Source of the DNA: Parelaphostrongylus tenuis
Lineage: Eukaryota > Nematoda > Chromadorea > Rhabditida > Metastrongylidae
Length of the DNA: 64,000 bases
Assembly (NCBI GenBank): GCA_019055375.1
Contig: JAHQIW010007205.1
Span: forward strand, 124,001 to 188,000
Direction of reading: 5' to 3'
Position 1 is the stretch's first letter. Every line of letters begins with the position of its first letter. The translations under genes were made by a program, and so were the position numbers. Below, piece by piece: positions 47,507 to 64,000 of the stretch. The notes beneath the pieces were generated by a model, which was not told the origin of the DNA, did not search any database, and saw only the letters and a program-made list of their open reading frames with translations.

Positions 47507-47683
47507 CAATATGCCTGGTAATCATTATTTGAGCACGCATGTCAGTGGTCTGTCAGTGAGGGCTGACTTATAGACTGACGAGATCGCAAGAATCGAAACA
47601 CACGTGTATCGGGCTCTATAAGTCAGCCCTCATTGACAGACCACTGACATGCGTGGCTCAAATAATGATTACCAGGCATATTG
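47507..47683 (+). repeat. Near-perfect ~68-bp palindrome with a hammerhead core in its loop
   Basis: The left arm (47507-47574) begins CAATATGCCTGGTAATCATT. The right arm (47615-47683) ends AATGATTACCAGGCATATTG. The 40-base loop is CTGACGA, GATC-GCAAGA-ATC, GAAA, CACACGTGTA and TCGGGC, so the arms act as a greatly extended stem I. Confidence 0.75.
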
Positions 47684-47893
47684 AAATTTGAGCTGTGGTC
47701 TTAGAAAACACTCGAAAACAAAGATACAACTACAATATATTACAAAAACCAGCAGCCAAAAGCAATCGAGTGTCGAAAAGTGCCGATCTTGTATTTTTTT
47801 ACTTGACGGCGATTGTTCAAATCGTTCGTCGTCGCCTACCTCTTTATAAAGGATGTAGGGGACCCCGAGAAGATTGCTAAGGATGAAGGGCTT

Positions 47894-47936
47894 GCCCAAC
47901 GGACGAGGCTTCAAGGCCGAAGCACGTGTATCAGGC
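47894..47936 (+). ncRNA. Degenerate hammerhead motif
   Basis: GCCCAA, CGGACGA, stem II GGCT-TCAA-GGCC, GAAG, CACGTGTA, TCAGGC. Two core positions are altered, and the stems still pair. Confidence 0.4.
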
Positions 47937-48216
47937 TGTACAGGAACCCATTAACAGACATGTTGGCTCAAATGAGAATCATGAGATATACTGAAATTTG
48001 AGCGTGGTCTTAAAAAAACACTTGAAGTAAAAAAACAGTTAGAATAGTTAGCAAGAAAATCTTGTGAAAAGAAGTTGGGGATCGGGCTCGATCTCTTTGA
48101 CAATTCTGTAGAAGAAAAAGTGAGATGTTTCGAGATACGGGCAGTTTAGTAATAAAAAACATCCCAAAAATATTTAGTGAGATCAAGAACGACAATAAAG
48201 ATTCCGCGAAGTGACT

Positions 48217-48305
48217 GCAGAACAGGAGCCCGGCAGTACAGTGGTTAGTACGCAGCGTCGCAAGACGTGATATGCGGGTTCAACTCGTGCTCGTGGTCCA
48301 GAGTT
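48217..48305 (+). repeat. tRNA-like element
   Basis: GGCAGTACAGTGGTTAGTAC and GCGGGTTCAACTCGTGC give box A and B-like motifs with tRNA spacing. The ends do not pair as an acceptor stem, so it is scored as SINE-like. Confidence 0.45.
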
Positions 48306-49139
48306 CTGCATATAACTCAACATAGTGACTGAATAAATGACCCTTGAGAAGAAATCTTACAATGTCTGGATCCTCACTCAAACGGAGTTTGACAAAGTCC
48401 TTGAAGATTCTTGACCACTATGGAAACAGTCAATTGTGGAGGAGGAATTTTCGCCATGAGAAATAGCACTCTCTGTATGCAGATTGAAATGTAGCAGTTC
48501 GCCATGGGCTAACTCGACAGCAGCAATCCCGAGTGCCCGGCCATACGTCAGCCTATCCCTTTCATAACCGGTTAATTTCCGTGGACCCAGGGGCGTGTCC
48601 AACAACTCCACCTGCTCTGTCCAATTGGACGCCGACTACAGCTACTTTTCGTTACAGGACGCGCAGCTAAGTTTTGGAATGACTCGTGTGCGGTCTGCGC
48701 CGATGTATGACTCTTAATTCTTGTTGTCGACACCATACTTGCACACATAACATCAAGAAACAGTGGTCAACACGAAAAAACAGCTGTAGTCGGCATCCAC
48801 TCAGGACAGAGGAGATGAAGAAGTTGGACACGCCCCTGGATCCACGGAAGTCACCGGTCAGGGACCAAATAGTACAATTCGTGCTGTGCCGAGCGACGTC
48901 AAATCGCACTCAGCTACTTAATGGCGGCGTCGGCATCTCATGGGAAAGCGATGGCGCGACGCCGCCCTGCCTATCAGCGCCAGTCTTCAAAGGGCTTTGA
49001 GAAGCCACTTGAGAGAACGGTGATGAGGTCTCATTCTTTCTGAGTTATTGGTTGATTAGACTATGTCGGAGCAAGAAACATAGATGGATAGAGGGTCAGG
49101 CTCTCGGTACTGACCAGTTCCCGAGGGATACCCTATAAA

Positions 49140-49345
49140 CTCGACTTTATCTAGCATCGTTTGCGATGATCCCATGCATTTCTGGCCTTTACAATACCTC
49201 GAGAAGCCTACAAACCTATCACTCAGTGCTATTATCCTCCCAGACAAGTTCGATACTAATTCACCGACGACTCTGGAGCGTTGGAAGGCCTGGTGAGCCT
49301 TGAGCGCGATCAAACCATCGACCACGTGCGTCACATGCGCCCGAA
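49140..49345 (-). repeat. tRNA-derived SINE, GGTTCGATC family
   Basis: Shows GGCCTGGTGAGCCTTGAGCG and CAAACCATCGACCACGTGCG. The tRNA-like part is the minus-strand start. Confidence 0.55.
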
Positions 49346-49714
49346 AGCAGCATTGGAATAGAAAGAAAATGTGAGTAAGACATGACGCTGAGTTTTCAGA
49401 ACGCATTTTGAACTACACTGACTCACACCTTATAATAGCTGAAGAAGGGATCAAACTAGAGCCTTGCTTTACGCCAAGCTTCCTGGTACTGCGCATTACT
49501 AACCACTGAGCCACCCCCTCCCATTCTCCTCCTCAGCGGTCGCTATTGTGCATGGTGTGTTAATGCGCTCCACGGATAATTGTCGTCCGATTTTCACTTC
49601 AAAAGTTGTAGGAAGAGTTACGAAACAGACTAATTTTGTAATTTGAAAATGTAATTTTTAGAAGTCTACGTTTTTTGTTTATGTCGATTTGCATCGTCAG
49701 AGAGTGTGTCAAAG

Positions 49715-49895
49715 AGATTAATTTGCGTCAGCCGGGATTCGAACTCAGATCTCACTTTTTCCGGGAGCGTATGCTAACCATCTATGCATCTGGGTTCGAG
49801 TCCCGGCTGACGCAAATGTTTTTGCAAAGCACTCCACATTATCGGCTATACCATAACATCATACCGACTGCAAGTGGCAGTCAAGTAAAAGAATT
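49715..49895. repeat. Palindromic tRNA-like element, left arm truncated
   Basis: Interior GGGATTCGAACTC and GGGTTCGAGTCCC, right arm CACTCCACATTATCGGCTAT and CATCATACCG. Confidence 0.6.
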
Positions 49896-50111
49896 CTGAG
49901 AGTTTAATTTGGTTCTGCTCGCCGTCGCAATCCGTCTTTCTCCATCTTGCATTCTCATATGGCTGTTTAGTCCCTTTCCTTCTCATTTAATTTTCCTTTC
50001 AATTTTATTTTCCATCTATTTCTTTGTTATTTTATGCTATACAAGTGTTCACTTTGACAAGTGGTGTTAAAGCAGTGTTCTAATGAATAATCTTATCCTT
50101 AGATGACTAAA

Positions 50112-50330
50112 CAGGGGTGCCGTGGCCGAGTGGCTGTGATGCTCGTCACGGCGCATGTGAAGAGGAGCTCCATCCCCCTCCCCCTTCCCCCCCCGTAACA
50201 CTCCCTAGCGCCCATGCAACGCCACGGCCAGGGTATCCTCGAGATTGCAAGGAGACATACTCGATCAGTATTCCACGTCATTCAGGAAGAAGACAATAAA
50301 CGAATCGAACGCTAGAAGTACTGGGATCCG
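50112..50330 (+). repeat. tRNA-derived SINE (GGCCGAGTGG head)
   Basis: GTGCCGTGGCCGAGTGGCTG head and TTGCAAGGAGACATACTCGA body. It contains a C-rich tract at 50172-50195. Confidence 0.65.
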
Positions 50331-51284
50331 CACAGTAGAAACTGTGATGACGGGTTGTGTAAACGATAAATAATACAATAATAGACAACTAAATTAACAC
50401 AAGGTTGACAGGGGATTTCAATCGACTTATCGAGTCGAGAGCCCGAGCCAAACGAATTTTTTCCTCTCAACCTCTCTTGGCTTAATCGTTCAAAAGGCTA
50501 ATAGTGATTGGGGTTCATGTCTATTTCAAGGTGGCAAGTGAATATTCGAGCCCATTCGCTGGACAAGAACTTTCCATAAGAGTGTTAGTGATTCTTCGAA
50601 AGTTTAAATCTTTGGCTAGAGCCGTATAAGGCCGGTTATTTGAAACACCCTTTTATAGCACTGGTAACATTCAAAATAAAATCATATTTCGCACTGGCTG
50701 CGCAATTCAAATGTTACTTGGCTGAAAGCACGAAAAGCACATGAACGCATAGAGAAAATCTCGTAGTATCTGAGTCAATCGTTCAACCTGGAGTTTCTTC
50801 GAAGGCGGAAAATCTAATTCGTAATTGAATAACAAGCATCGCACTCTCGTGTGAAGAAATCGATCGATCATCGCGCCGGCTCTCCTTGTCGCCTCGGCCC
50901 GCGGCCCGTGAATTGGCCGAAGAACGCAGGATCGCCTGTCAATCCAATCCACCTTTTACACCTCTGAGAAACGGTCTTTCCAGAAAATAAGCGCAGCGTT
51001 GGAATACTTGAATCTTACGCTATCGAGTAATTACTAATAGTCTGAAGAAAGAGCTCTATCTGGCGAAGTGTATAACACGAATGTTTTTATCTCCTTCCGC
51101 GCTATTAGAAGAGCTTGCCCAAAAAGCAAACACATTTTTGGGTTCTTCAACATTTGGGCTATCGACTGAATATTAGCACTCTAGGAAAGGAGTTTATCCA
51201 GCGAAGTATAAGCGAGATTAAAAAAATGCGCGGTCGTGTGAACCTTAGTTTTATTTTGGATTTTACAGCGATATAAAAGGGTGT

Positions 51285-51400
51285 TCAGTAAAACTAACTA
51301 CGTGGGGTTTTAGGCAGAGATTTAGGTTATCGAATGATTCAACACTCCTCGTGAAAAATTCTTGTTCACGAATGAGGTCGAACATTCATTTGTCGCCTTA
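51285..51400 (+). repeat. Dispersed repeat with ACGTACGGCTCTA-type mark
   Basis: CTACGTGGGGTTTTAGGCAG and TCGAATGATTCAACACTCCT, followed by GAATGAGGTCGAACATTCAT. Confidence 0.45.
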
Positions 51401-51427
51401 TAATGGACAGGAACCGTGCAAATGCTT

Positions 51428-51790
51428 TACCGCCTCATCGTGGCTGTGAGGTGTTCCTGGGTATTGGGCTGTGAAGTACAGCGTGGAGTTCAATCCCCAG
51501 CCAGGCCACTCAACCTGAGAAGGAGTCCGACGTTTTCACTCAAGCCTAGCTAAGAGTAAAGGTATCAGGAATGACCGTTCTCCTTGCTGGCTACTAGTCG
51601 CAAGGTGGTTAATCTCCTTCTGACCCACATGGCCTAGCGACCGCTCTATTAAGACTATTTGAGAACACCCCGGCCAGGCTTATCTCGGAGCTGCAGGGAA
51701 CAAATCAGCTAAAGCAAAACAATTCGGCTGTGGTGGGGCTCGCATTGTCACTGAAAACGGGCCGTCCGAGAATCGAAATACCAAGATAGC
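51428..51790 (+). repeat. SINE-like repeat just upstream of NKAP
   Basis: tRNA-like start (CCTCATCGTGGCTGTGAGGT, GAGTTCAATCCCCAGCC), then a body ending near CAGCTAAAGCAAAACAATTC. It ends about 230 bases before the NKAP start, so it lies in the likely promoter region. Confidence 0.45.
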
Positions 51791-52011
51791 TCATACTGCC
51801 GTGCCGAGGTCGGAAATTGTCGGCTTCTGAATGGTAATTTCAGTGTAATTCTCAAGACCGATTATCTATGAACTTCAGCATTGTTCAATGGTTCTCAGTT
51901 TCTTCCTTCATAGGCCAAAACGAGATTCTCACCATAGCTTTTGTTTGAGCTGCACGTTTCAGCGAGTTTCACCTTCTTCATAGCCTCGAGTTTTGATCTG
52001 TTTTGAAGCTT

Positions 52012-52023
52012 GGACTTTTCAGA
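52012..52023 (+). promoter_or_regulatory. Likely spliced-leader trans-splice acceptor of NKAP
   Basis: GGACTTTTCAG ends at 52022 and ATG begins at 52024. A strong TTTTCAG acceptor with no obvious upstream coding exon, placed one base before the start codon, is the usual nematode arrangement for spliced-leader addition. It could instead join an untranslated first exon by cis-splicing. Confidence 0.55.
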
Positions 52024-58502
<6,479 letters not shown>

Positions 58503-58504
58503 AG

Positions 58505-60185
58505 AATTTTATGGTTGTATCTCGTTTTTTTTTTTGAATCCTTGCTATTTTATGGGTCATAATCTACCTAGTAATACTATGAAGGCTTTTTTCTAGCCGA
58601 AGTTTTGAATCTTTTCAGTTCCTCACCATTTCTCAAGCATAAACGTGGTACTGTCTGCTATGAATCCACATTTATACACCTGCATCAATGGGAAAGTTTG
58701 ACTGTGATCATGAGAAAGAGTAAAATCGAATAAGATGTGTACCAAATTTCTTTTTTTTTTTCGAGGATCTTCGTGGAGATCTTGAGTTTCGTGAAAGTGA
58801 ATGCTCAAAGCGACTGCAAGGGACTAGAAATCTAATTTAGTCCATATGTAACCAAAATCATTAAATCTGATGAAGATTTGTGAAAGGGCGGGGAAGACGT
58901 GCTACAGCTTGTTATGCTAGTGGTCTGAACGAGTGCCCATCGTTTATCCACAAATTATAGGTACAAAAATGCAAATAGCAATAGATGGCAGGTCTATTCT
59001 GTTGCAGCGATTGTCTGATATGTTTCGTTTCCGTAAAACTCAGACAAACCTTGCAAAATGGTTGAGAGACACGTCTCAAAGGGGTTCACTCTGCTTAATA
59101 ACTTCATCTAAGCGGGCTTTTCTTTGGTATGTCTTTTCAAAAAGTTCGTTAGATGTATATCATTTACGGACTGGAAGCATGGCCCGTCTGGTTGATGCTC
59201 ATCGTTCGGATTCTAGCCAGCAATTGCACTAATTTCTTCTTTGTTTGGTTTGCGTTGCCCTTCAGCACTGCTTAAGACGAGAACGAAGTGGATGCCGCAA
59301 TCAGTGTTCGGTTTCACTTAGTGTCCGATCATATAGTAGAGTCCCTTACTGTTCCGTATGTAGGAAAATGCAGCTACAACTACAAGCGACATTATCTATG
59401 GTGTTCAGTATGTTCAAGGCGGGGTAGAGAAAGCGCGGAATTTTCGAACACTGCGTAGGCCTTAGTTTTCTCAGTCGTTCTTTGCTACGATTTAGAGATC
59501 TTAGGTACAATAGTTCCTATTGTGTCTGGATTTAGAAAATACGTTCGGCAATGTTGTCTACCTTAATAGAGTATGTTGTTTTTGAATTGGCAAGCCTCCT
59601 TTATCATTTTTTTTTCACCCTTTCACCAGTGGAAATCTCTTTGTCTTCTATTCCGTAATCTAAGGTAACCTCCAAATTACTGAGCAATTTGAAATCGGCA
59701 AATGTGCTTGATTGAGATCACGCCATTCTGAAAAATCTATTAAGGTTTGTCACCTCACCTTTGGGAGTTCTTCTTGACCGAAAATGCGTTCGAGACGGCT
59801 ATCTTTGAAGTTTTTCCACTATCAGGTGCCGTCATCCATAATTCCGCCACGTCTTCCTTTCATACCGCTTATAGATGAAATGACACGATGAAATCAAAGT
59901 AGTGAACTTTTCCAAATTACTACAAACATCAAATAGTTGTATGCCATCAAGTGTTATTCTCTGAGAGTTAGTTCTGAAGTTTATTACAAGCACTATTGCT
60001 TTGCTTCAACCATTCTTCATCAGTCGGTGATGTTGTTGCGAAGGATGTTGCATTAGAATGTCAAACCCGTCAACGATTCTAGGATTTGAAAGATCGTCTT
60101 TCACTTAATCTGATCATTAATAATTCACAGTCACGACCTAACTATCCTTCCAAGAAGTTGCACAACAAGAATACTACAAGAATAA
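58505..60185. other. Downstream of NKAP, no firm gene
   Basis: A 99-codon plus frame (58933-59232: KTQTNLAKWLRDTSQRG, RLVDAHRSDSSQQLH) looks somewhat protein-like but has no known motif or clear splice partner. Other frames are 60-65 codons. No AATAAA close to the NKAP stop was seen. Confidence 0.35.
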
Positions 60186-63100
60186 TAGAAAGTATGTTGT
60201 ATGAATCGTCATGTTTTTTTACCCCTGAAGTCTCAGGTTTGCCCAAAAATTATCAGCAGTTTTGTAAAGAACGTCAACCATGAGAGCTAACCCTTTGTGC
60301 AAAAATGCTCATCGACTTTGATACGTACGTCAGAGCACACCACGGCCATCGTACGTACAAACTTCAGTCCGTATGCCTTTCAGTGGTTTATTCGTTGCAC
60401 AAAGCTTTTTGTAGTTTTTGGGCGTTGGTCGGGATAATTTCTCCTTTGTCATTTAGAAGTACACAAAAAACTCTGCTTTTCTGTTAAACGGCAACAAATG
60501 AATATTCGACCGCATTTGCTGCAAAAGAACTTTCCGTACGAGTGTTAGTAATTAAGAGCTCAAATCTCTGGCAAGGGCGGTATGCGGCCGATTTTTCAAA
60601 AAGTTTCCAACTCTTTCTGCTTCTTTTGTGGAGACCTTTTCTCTGTAGTGCAGTAGGGTAAATAAGATTGAATTCACTTACACGAGCATGGGTATTTTGG
60701 CTATTTTACGGGATGAGGGGCTGGGCCACGGCAGATGCTGCAGGTTTCGCGTGCAATTTTGTTATCAATTAGGAATTGTTTATCCGCTTGAAAAGAAACT
60801 TTGCATTAGACTTCTGGCTCGGATAATAAGAATTCGTGTGCTTTTCGTGCTTCCAGCGAGTAACAGCTGAATTGTGAGCCGACATAAAATATGATTTTCC
60901 TCTGAATTTGACAGCGTTAAAAAGGGTCCTTTCAAAAAACGACCACGTACCGCATTAGCCAGAGATTGAAGTTTTCAAATGATTTCTCTAACACTCTTAT
61001 GAAAAAATTCTTGTCGAGCGAATCGGGCTGAATATTCATTTGTCACCGCTCCAACAGAAAATAATCCGAAAAATTCCTTTGAGCAAGTTGACAGATTGAA
61101 ATTTGGGTGGTATTCGACTGTCACTCTGAGTTTGAATGCTATAGCAAGTCTAGTTTCTATTCTGCGGTACCAATTTAATGAGATTGAGAAGAAAATGTGG
61201 CCTGAATTGCAAGACACTTTTTAATTATAAGACTATTTTGTTTGTATCATGAATTACAAAGTCCAAAATGAGGCCCTCGGCGTTGGTCAATTTTTGCAGT
61301 CCTCGTCATGCATGCGTCTTCATCTTGCATCGGTTGAGGTCGTTGAATTCATAAATGGCTTTACATTGTCTTGTGGTAGCCTACCAATATATCAAGTGGG
61401 TGCTGCTCTTCTTCCAAACAAGTCTGTACCAGTGCACCTACCCCAGACGGTTGGAAAGCTTGACGAATCTTGAGCGCAGAACCATTGACTATTAATTAAT
61501 AGTCTACGTGCATGTCGCACAGTCCCTTAATACCACTGCGCCACGCACGCTTTTATGCGACCTAGTAATGAAGTCGTATATGCTATTGATGCTCATGAAA
61601 AGGATAAAGTTTTTTTCTCAAATTTCTAGCATGTGGGCGTCTTCTAAAAGTTGTGAATTGTAAGCTGTTCTCTAATTGTGTTTCACATTCTTGTTTCGTA
61701 GATTCAATTATTTCGGTGGACCTACGTCACAACTCTTTCTCGCCACCTCACTAATGGGACTATTAGTTAGCCATACGCTTTAATTCTGAGCTCTGATTTT
61801 TTGATAGTTGGTATTGCTAGCTTCAAGGACTAAGTGGACAATGGACAGTGAGGATTCAGATGAGGTGTTCATAAGTAGATGTATTGTACCAAATGCACTT
61901 ATGTCTACGAATGTTGATTAGTATGCAGAAATCTGACCCCACGCGGTAGTTGAATCCACGTTTTTCCCAACGGGCGTGCGTTCTACCTCTACATCAGGGT
62001 CGTTGCTTTGTTGTGGCACTTCTTTGTCGATATAAACTATAAGAATGTCAGCAAGCAACCTATAACGGTTGTCGTCTGGCAAGTGCTTTTCGTCGTTCTC
62101 AGCTGATAGCCATGTGTACTTATAATCCTTCATATTTCTTCGTTTTTACTGGCTTTTAGCAGTGTTATGTAGTACTGTAATATTGCAAGATAGGTGCAAG
62201 CTGACAAAGCACATGAACGAGGTTGGTATTTTTTGCATCTGAATATTTTCAGTATTTTGTCTACAAAATCGATGTATCTAAGTTAATTTGAGCAGATCAC
62301 TGTTAGATAACAGAATTTTTCAATTACAATCTAAGACATCAAGGCTGAACATTAGACTGATCTTTGAGGTTTGCAGGATGCTCGGGAAGCAATCATCGAC
62401 GAATTCCTGTGGATGGCATTCCAATGTTGTTACGCTTTTCATTGTTCCAGATCACAGACACTTCAGAAATTACAGGCTTTACTCGAAAGATGTTAGTAAT
62501 AAAAGCTTACGAAGTTCTCTGAATGCGGAGATGGGCATGACGAGATTGCCATCGAGATGGATGTAGAGATTTCAATTCTGTTGTTGCTCATTCTCCAACT
62601 TCTCTTTCAAGCTTGTGTTTTTTCTCAGAAAAAGTGAAAAGAATCCTGGAACATCCTTGCTAGATTCTTTTCATGGCCTCTAAAGTCTCCTTGTTCATCA
62701 TTTTGTTCATGTTCATTTGCATATGTCCATCGATCAACCTGTATTACGGAATTGCTTCAATGTTGAGCATAAATGACTGAATAAAGATGTTCTCTATGAT
62801 AATGATAAAGATTTGAAAGAACTAAATGATAAGCATGTAGACTCAGTGCTGCGAATTGCATGGCCTGATGGTCATTTAGACTGCTTGGTCTTTGGGTTTC
62901 CGATGAATCTCACGTACGCACCAATAACTATCAATAATAGTTCATTTTGAAAGTCCGGTGACCTCTCTCATATAACTTGGTAAATAAGGCTTTGCCGAAG
63001 AAGCGTAGCCGTCGCAACTTTAGCCATCGAAGTTTGAGAAAAAAGAAAGTACCAACCTCGGGGAAATTTCAAATATAGAAAACGACACTTGTGAGAAATG

Positions 63101-63223
63101 TTACATATCAAAAAAGGGGTTGATAAGGAGCCTACAAACGTGAGGTAGCATATCATATAAGATTTATTTTGGTGAGCCACGTGCATTCGCAATCCATGTG
63201 ATCTCGGGTTGGTGGTTTTCACT

Positions 63224-63594
63224 TCATGATAAGCGGTGTTGAAAGTTGTTTTGTGCTGATGCGATTGAAATCTGGGGTTTGGTGGTTTTACCGTTTGAGT
63301 GATGGAGGTGTTTAGATGACTGTGTTGTGGGCAATCTGGTCTCTCCAGGCTCCGAAAGAGAAACTGACGAAATGTCAGCTGCTTGAATAGATTGTGTTAT
63401 GAAATCTTTGTGGTTGGCTCTAGAAGATGAGGACATAAAACTGGTACCAGTTGCCAGATTTTCTCCTTTATCCTCGCGATTTGATCTTCAATGGCGTCAC
63501 GTTGATCCATGGCTGACGTTTTGGCACCGCCTTTTTGAGAGCCTATATGTATTTTTCTCATCTGAGAGTAATCGTATAGATTTTGCAAATCCAT
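63224..63594 (-). other. Partner of the conserved open segment in arm 2
   Basis: Two overlapping minus frames (63594-63397 and 63436-63224) cover the same peptide as arm 1. Differences are mostly replacements, not frame losses. Confidence 0.4.
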
Positions 63595-63807
63595 TTTATT
63601 CAGTGATGATTATCATTTCTTAGTAATTGTCTTCTGATATGCCACATCACTAACTAATGCGCAGCTTTCCCGCCCTCCCACTGCTCTTTAACAGCTTTGA
63701 TAACATTAATTTGATTTAACAAAAATTTTCACAGCATTTCTAAAAACTCAGAATGGAGCGTTTTGGCAATGAAAATATATTACTGATTAAACATGATTTT
63801 CTCTCAT

Positions 63808-64000
63808 TTTAGCGGTGGTATGATGTTATAATATACCCAGTGATGTAGAGTGATGTGCAGAGACTTTGCGTCAGTTGGGGCTCGAACCCGTATCTCACCC
63901 TATTTGCAGTGCGTATTCTGCTTGGTCATCCAATGGCCAATATCTGTCAGCATTAGTAGGTTCAGTGTCGATAGCAACCACCCACGCCAGACCGTTGACA
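63808..64000. repeat. Palindromic tRNA-like element cut by the window end
   Basis: Inverted counterpart of the copy at 35301-35495 and part of duplication arm 2. It starts AGCGGTGGTATGATGTTATA. Confidence 0.65.

Larger units (their letters stand above)
60190..64000 (-). repeat. Arm 2 of the large inverted duplication (runs off the window)
   Basis: Inverted partner of 35301-41790. It has no PLE: sequence is continuous across 61120 (CTCTGAGTTTG region), giving the pre-insertion site. The last base of the window still matches, so the arm continues beyond. Confidence 0.85.

Overview
The window reads as nematode chromosomal DNA, most likely a clade V (strongylid-type) worm. It is AT-rich. Genes are split into many small exons. 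Introns end in TTTCAG or TTTTAG, and a TTTTCAG acceptor lies one base before the start codon of the best gene, as expected for spliced-leader trans-splicing. Most of the 64 kb is old repeat sequence, and most long open frames are chance frames or transposon debris. No prokaryotic operon, CRISPR array, rRNA or canonical tRNA gene was seen.

Layout. 0-12 kb: decayed repeats (hammerhead-type elements, a Penelope-like element tail, tRNA-derived SINEs, simple repeats) plus a short chain of possible exons at 9.54-9.86 kb. 12-27 kb: a plus-strand gene, or two adjacent genes, of small and mostly phase-0 exons. The first part (15.6-23.6 kb) has a membrane segment followed by Q/M/W/Y-rich exons. The second part (24.65-26.73 kb) is acidic and built partly from repeat-like exons. 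Its frame breaks at homopolymers. 27-35 kb: a Penelope reverse-transcriptase fragment, a tandem array of about eight 182-bp units, and SINEs. 35.3-41.8 kb: one arm of a large inverted duplication whose other arm is 60.2-64.0 kb and runs off the window. The first arm carries a 2.37-kb Penelope-like element with a 9-bp target duplication, and the second arm preserves the empty site. 41.8-51.8 kb: a cluster of fold-back elements carrying hammerhead ribozyme cores, a decayed RG-rich coding remnant on the minus strand, and SINEs. 52.0-58.5 kb: a complete 12-exon NKAP orthologue (426 codons, all exon phases consistent). 58.5-60.2 kb: nothing firmly recognised.

The main point of interest is a set of dispersed hammerhead self-cleaving ribozyme motifs. 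One family has the core CTGANGA, a 4-bp stem II, GAAA and a complementary stem I in at least eleven loci on both strands. It sits in inverted-repeat elements. A second, shorter version lies at the 3' tail of the Penelope-like elements. Together they look like an autonomous Penelope-like retroelement and non-autonomous retrozyme-like relatives. Only NKAP has a function that can be named with confidence.
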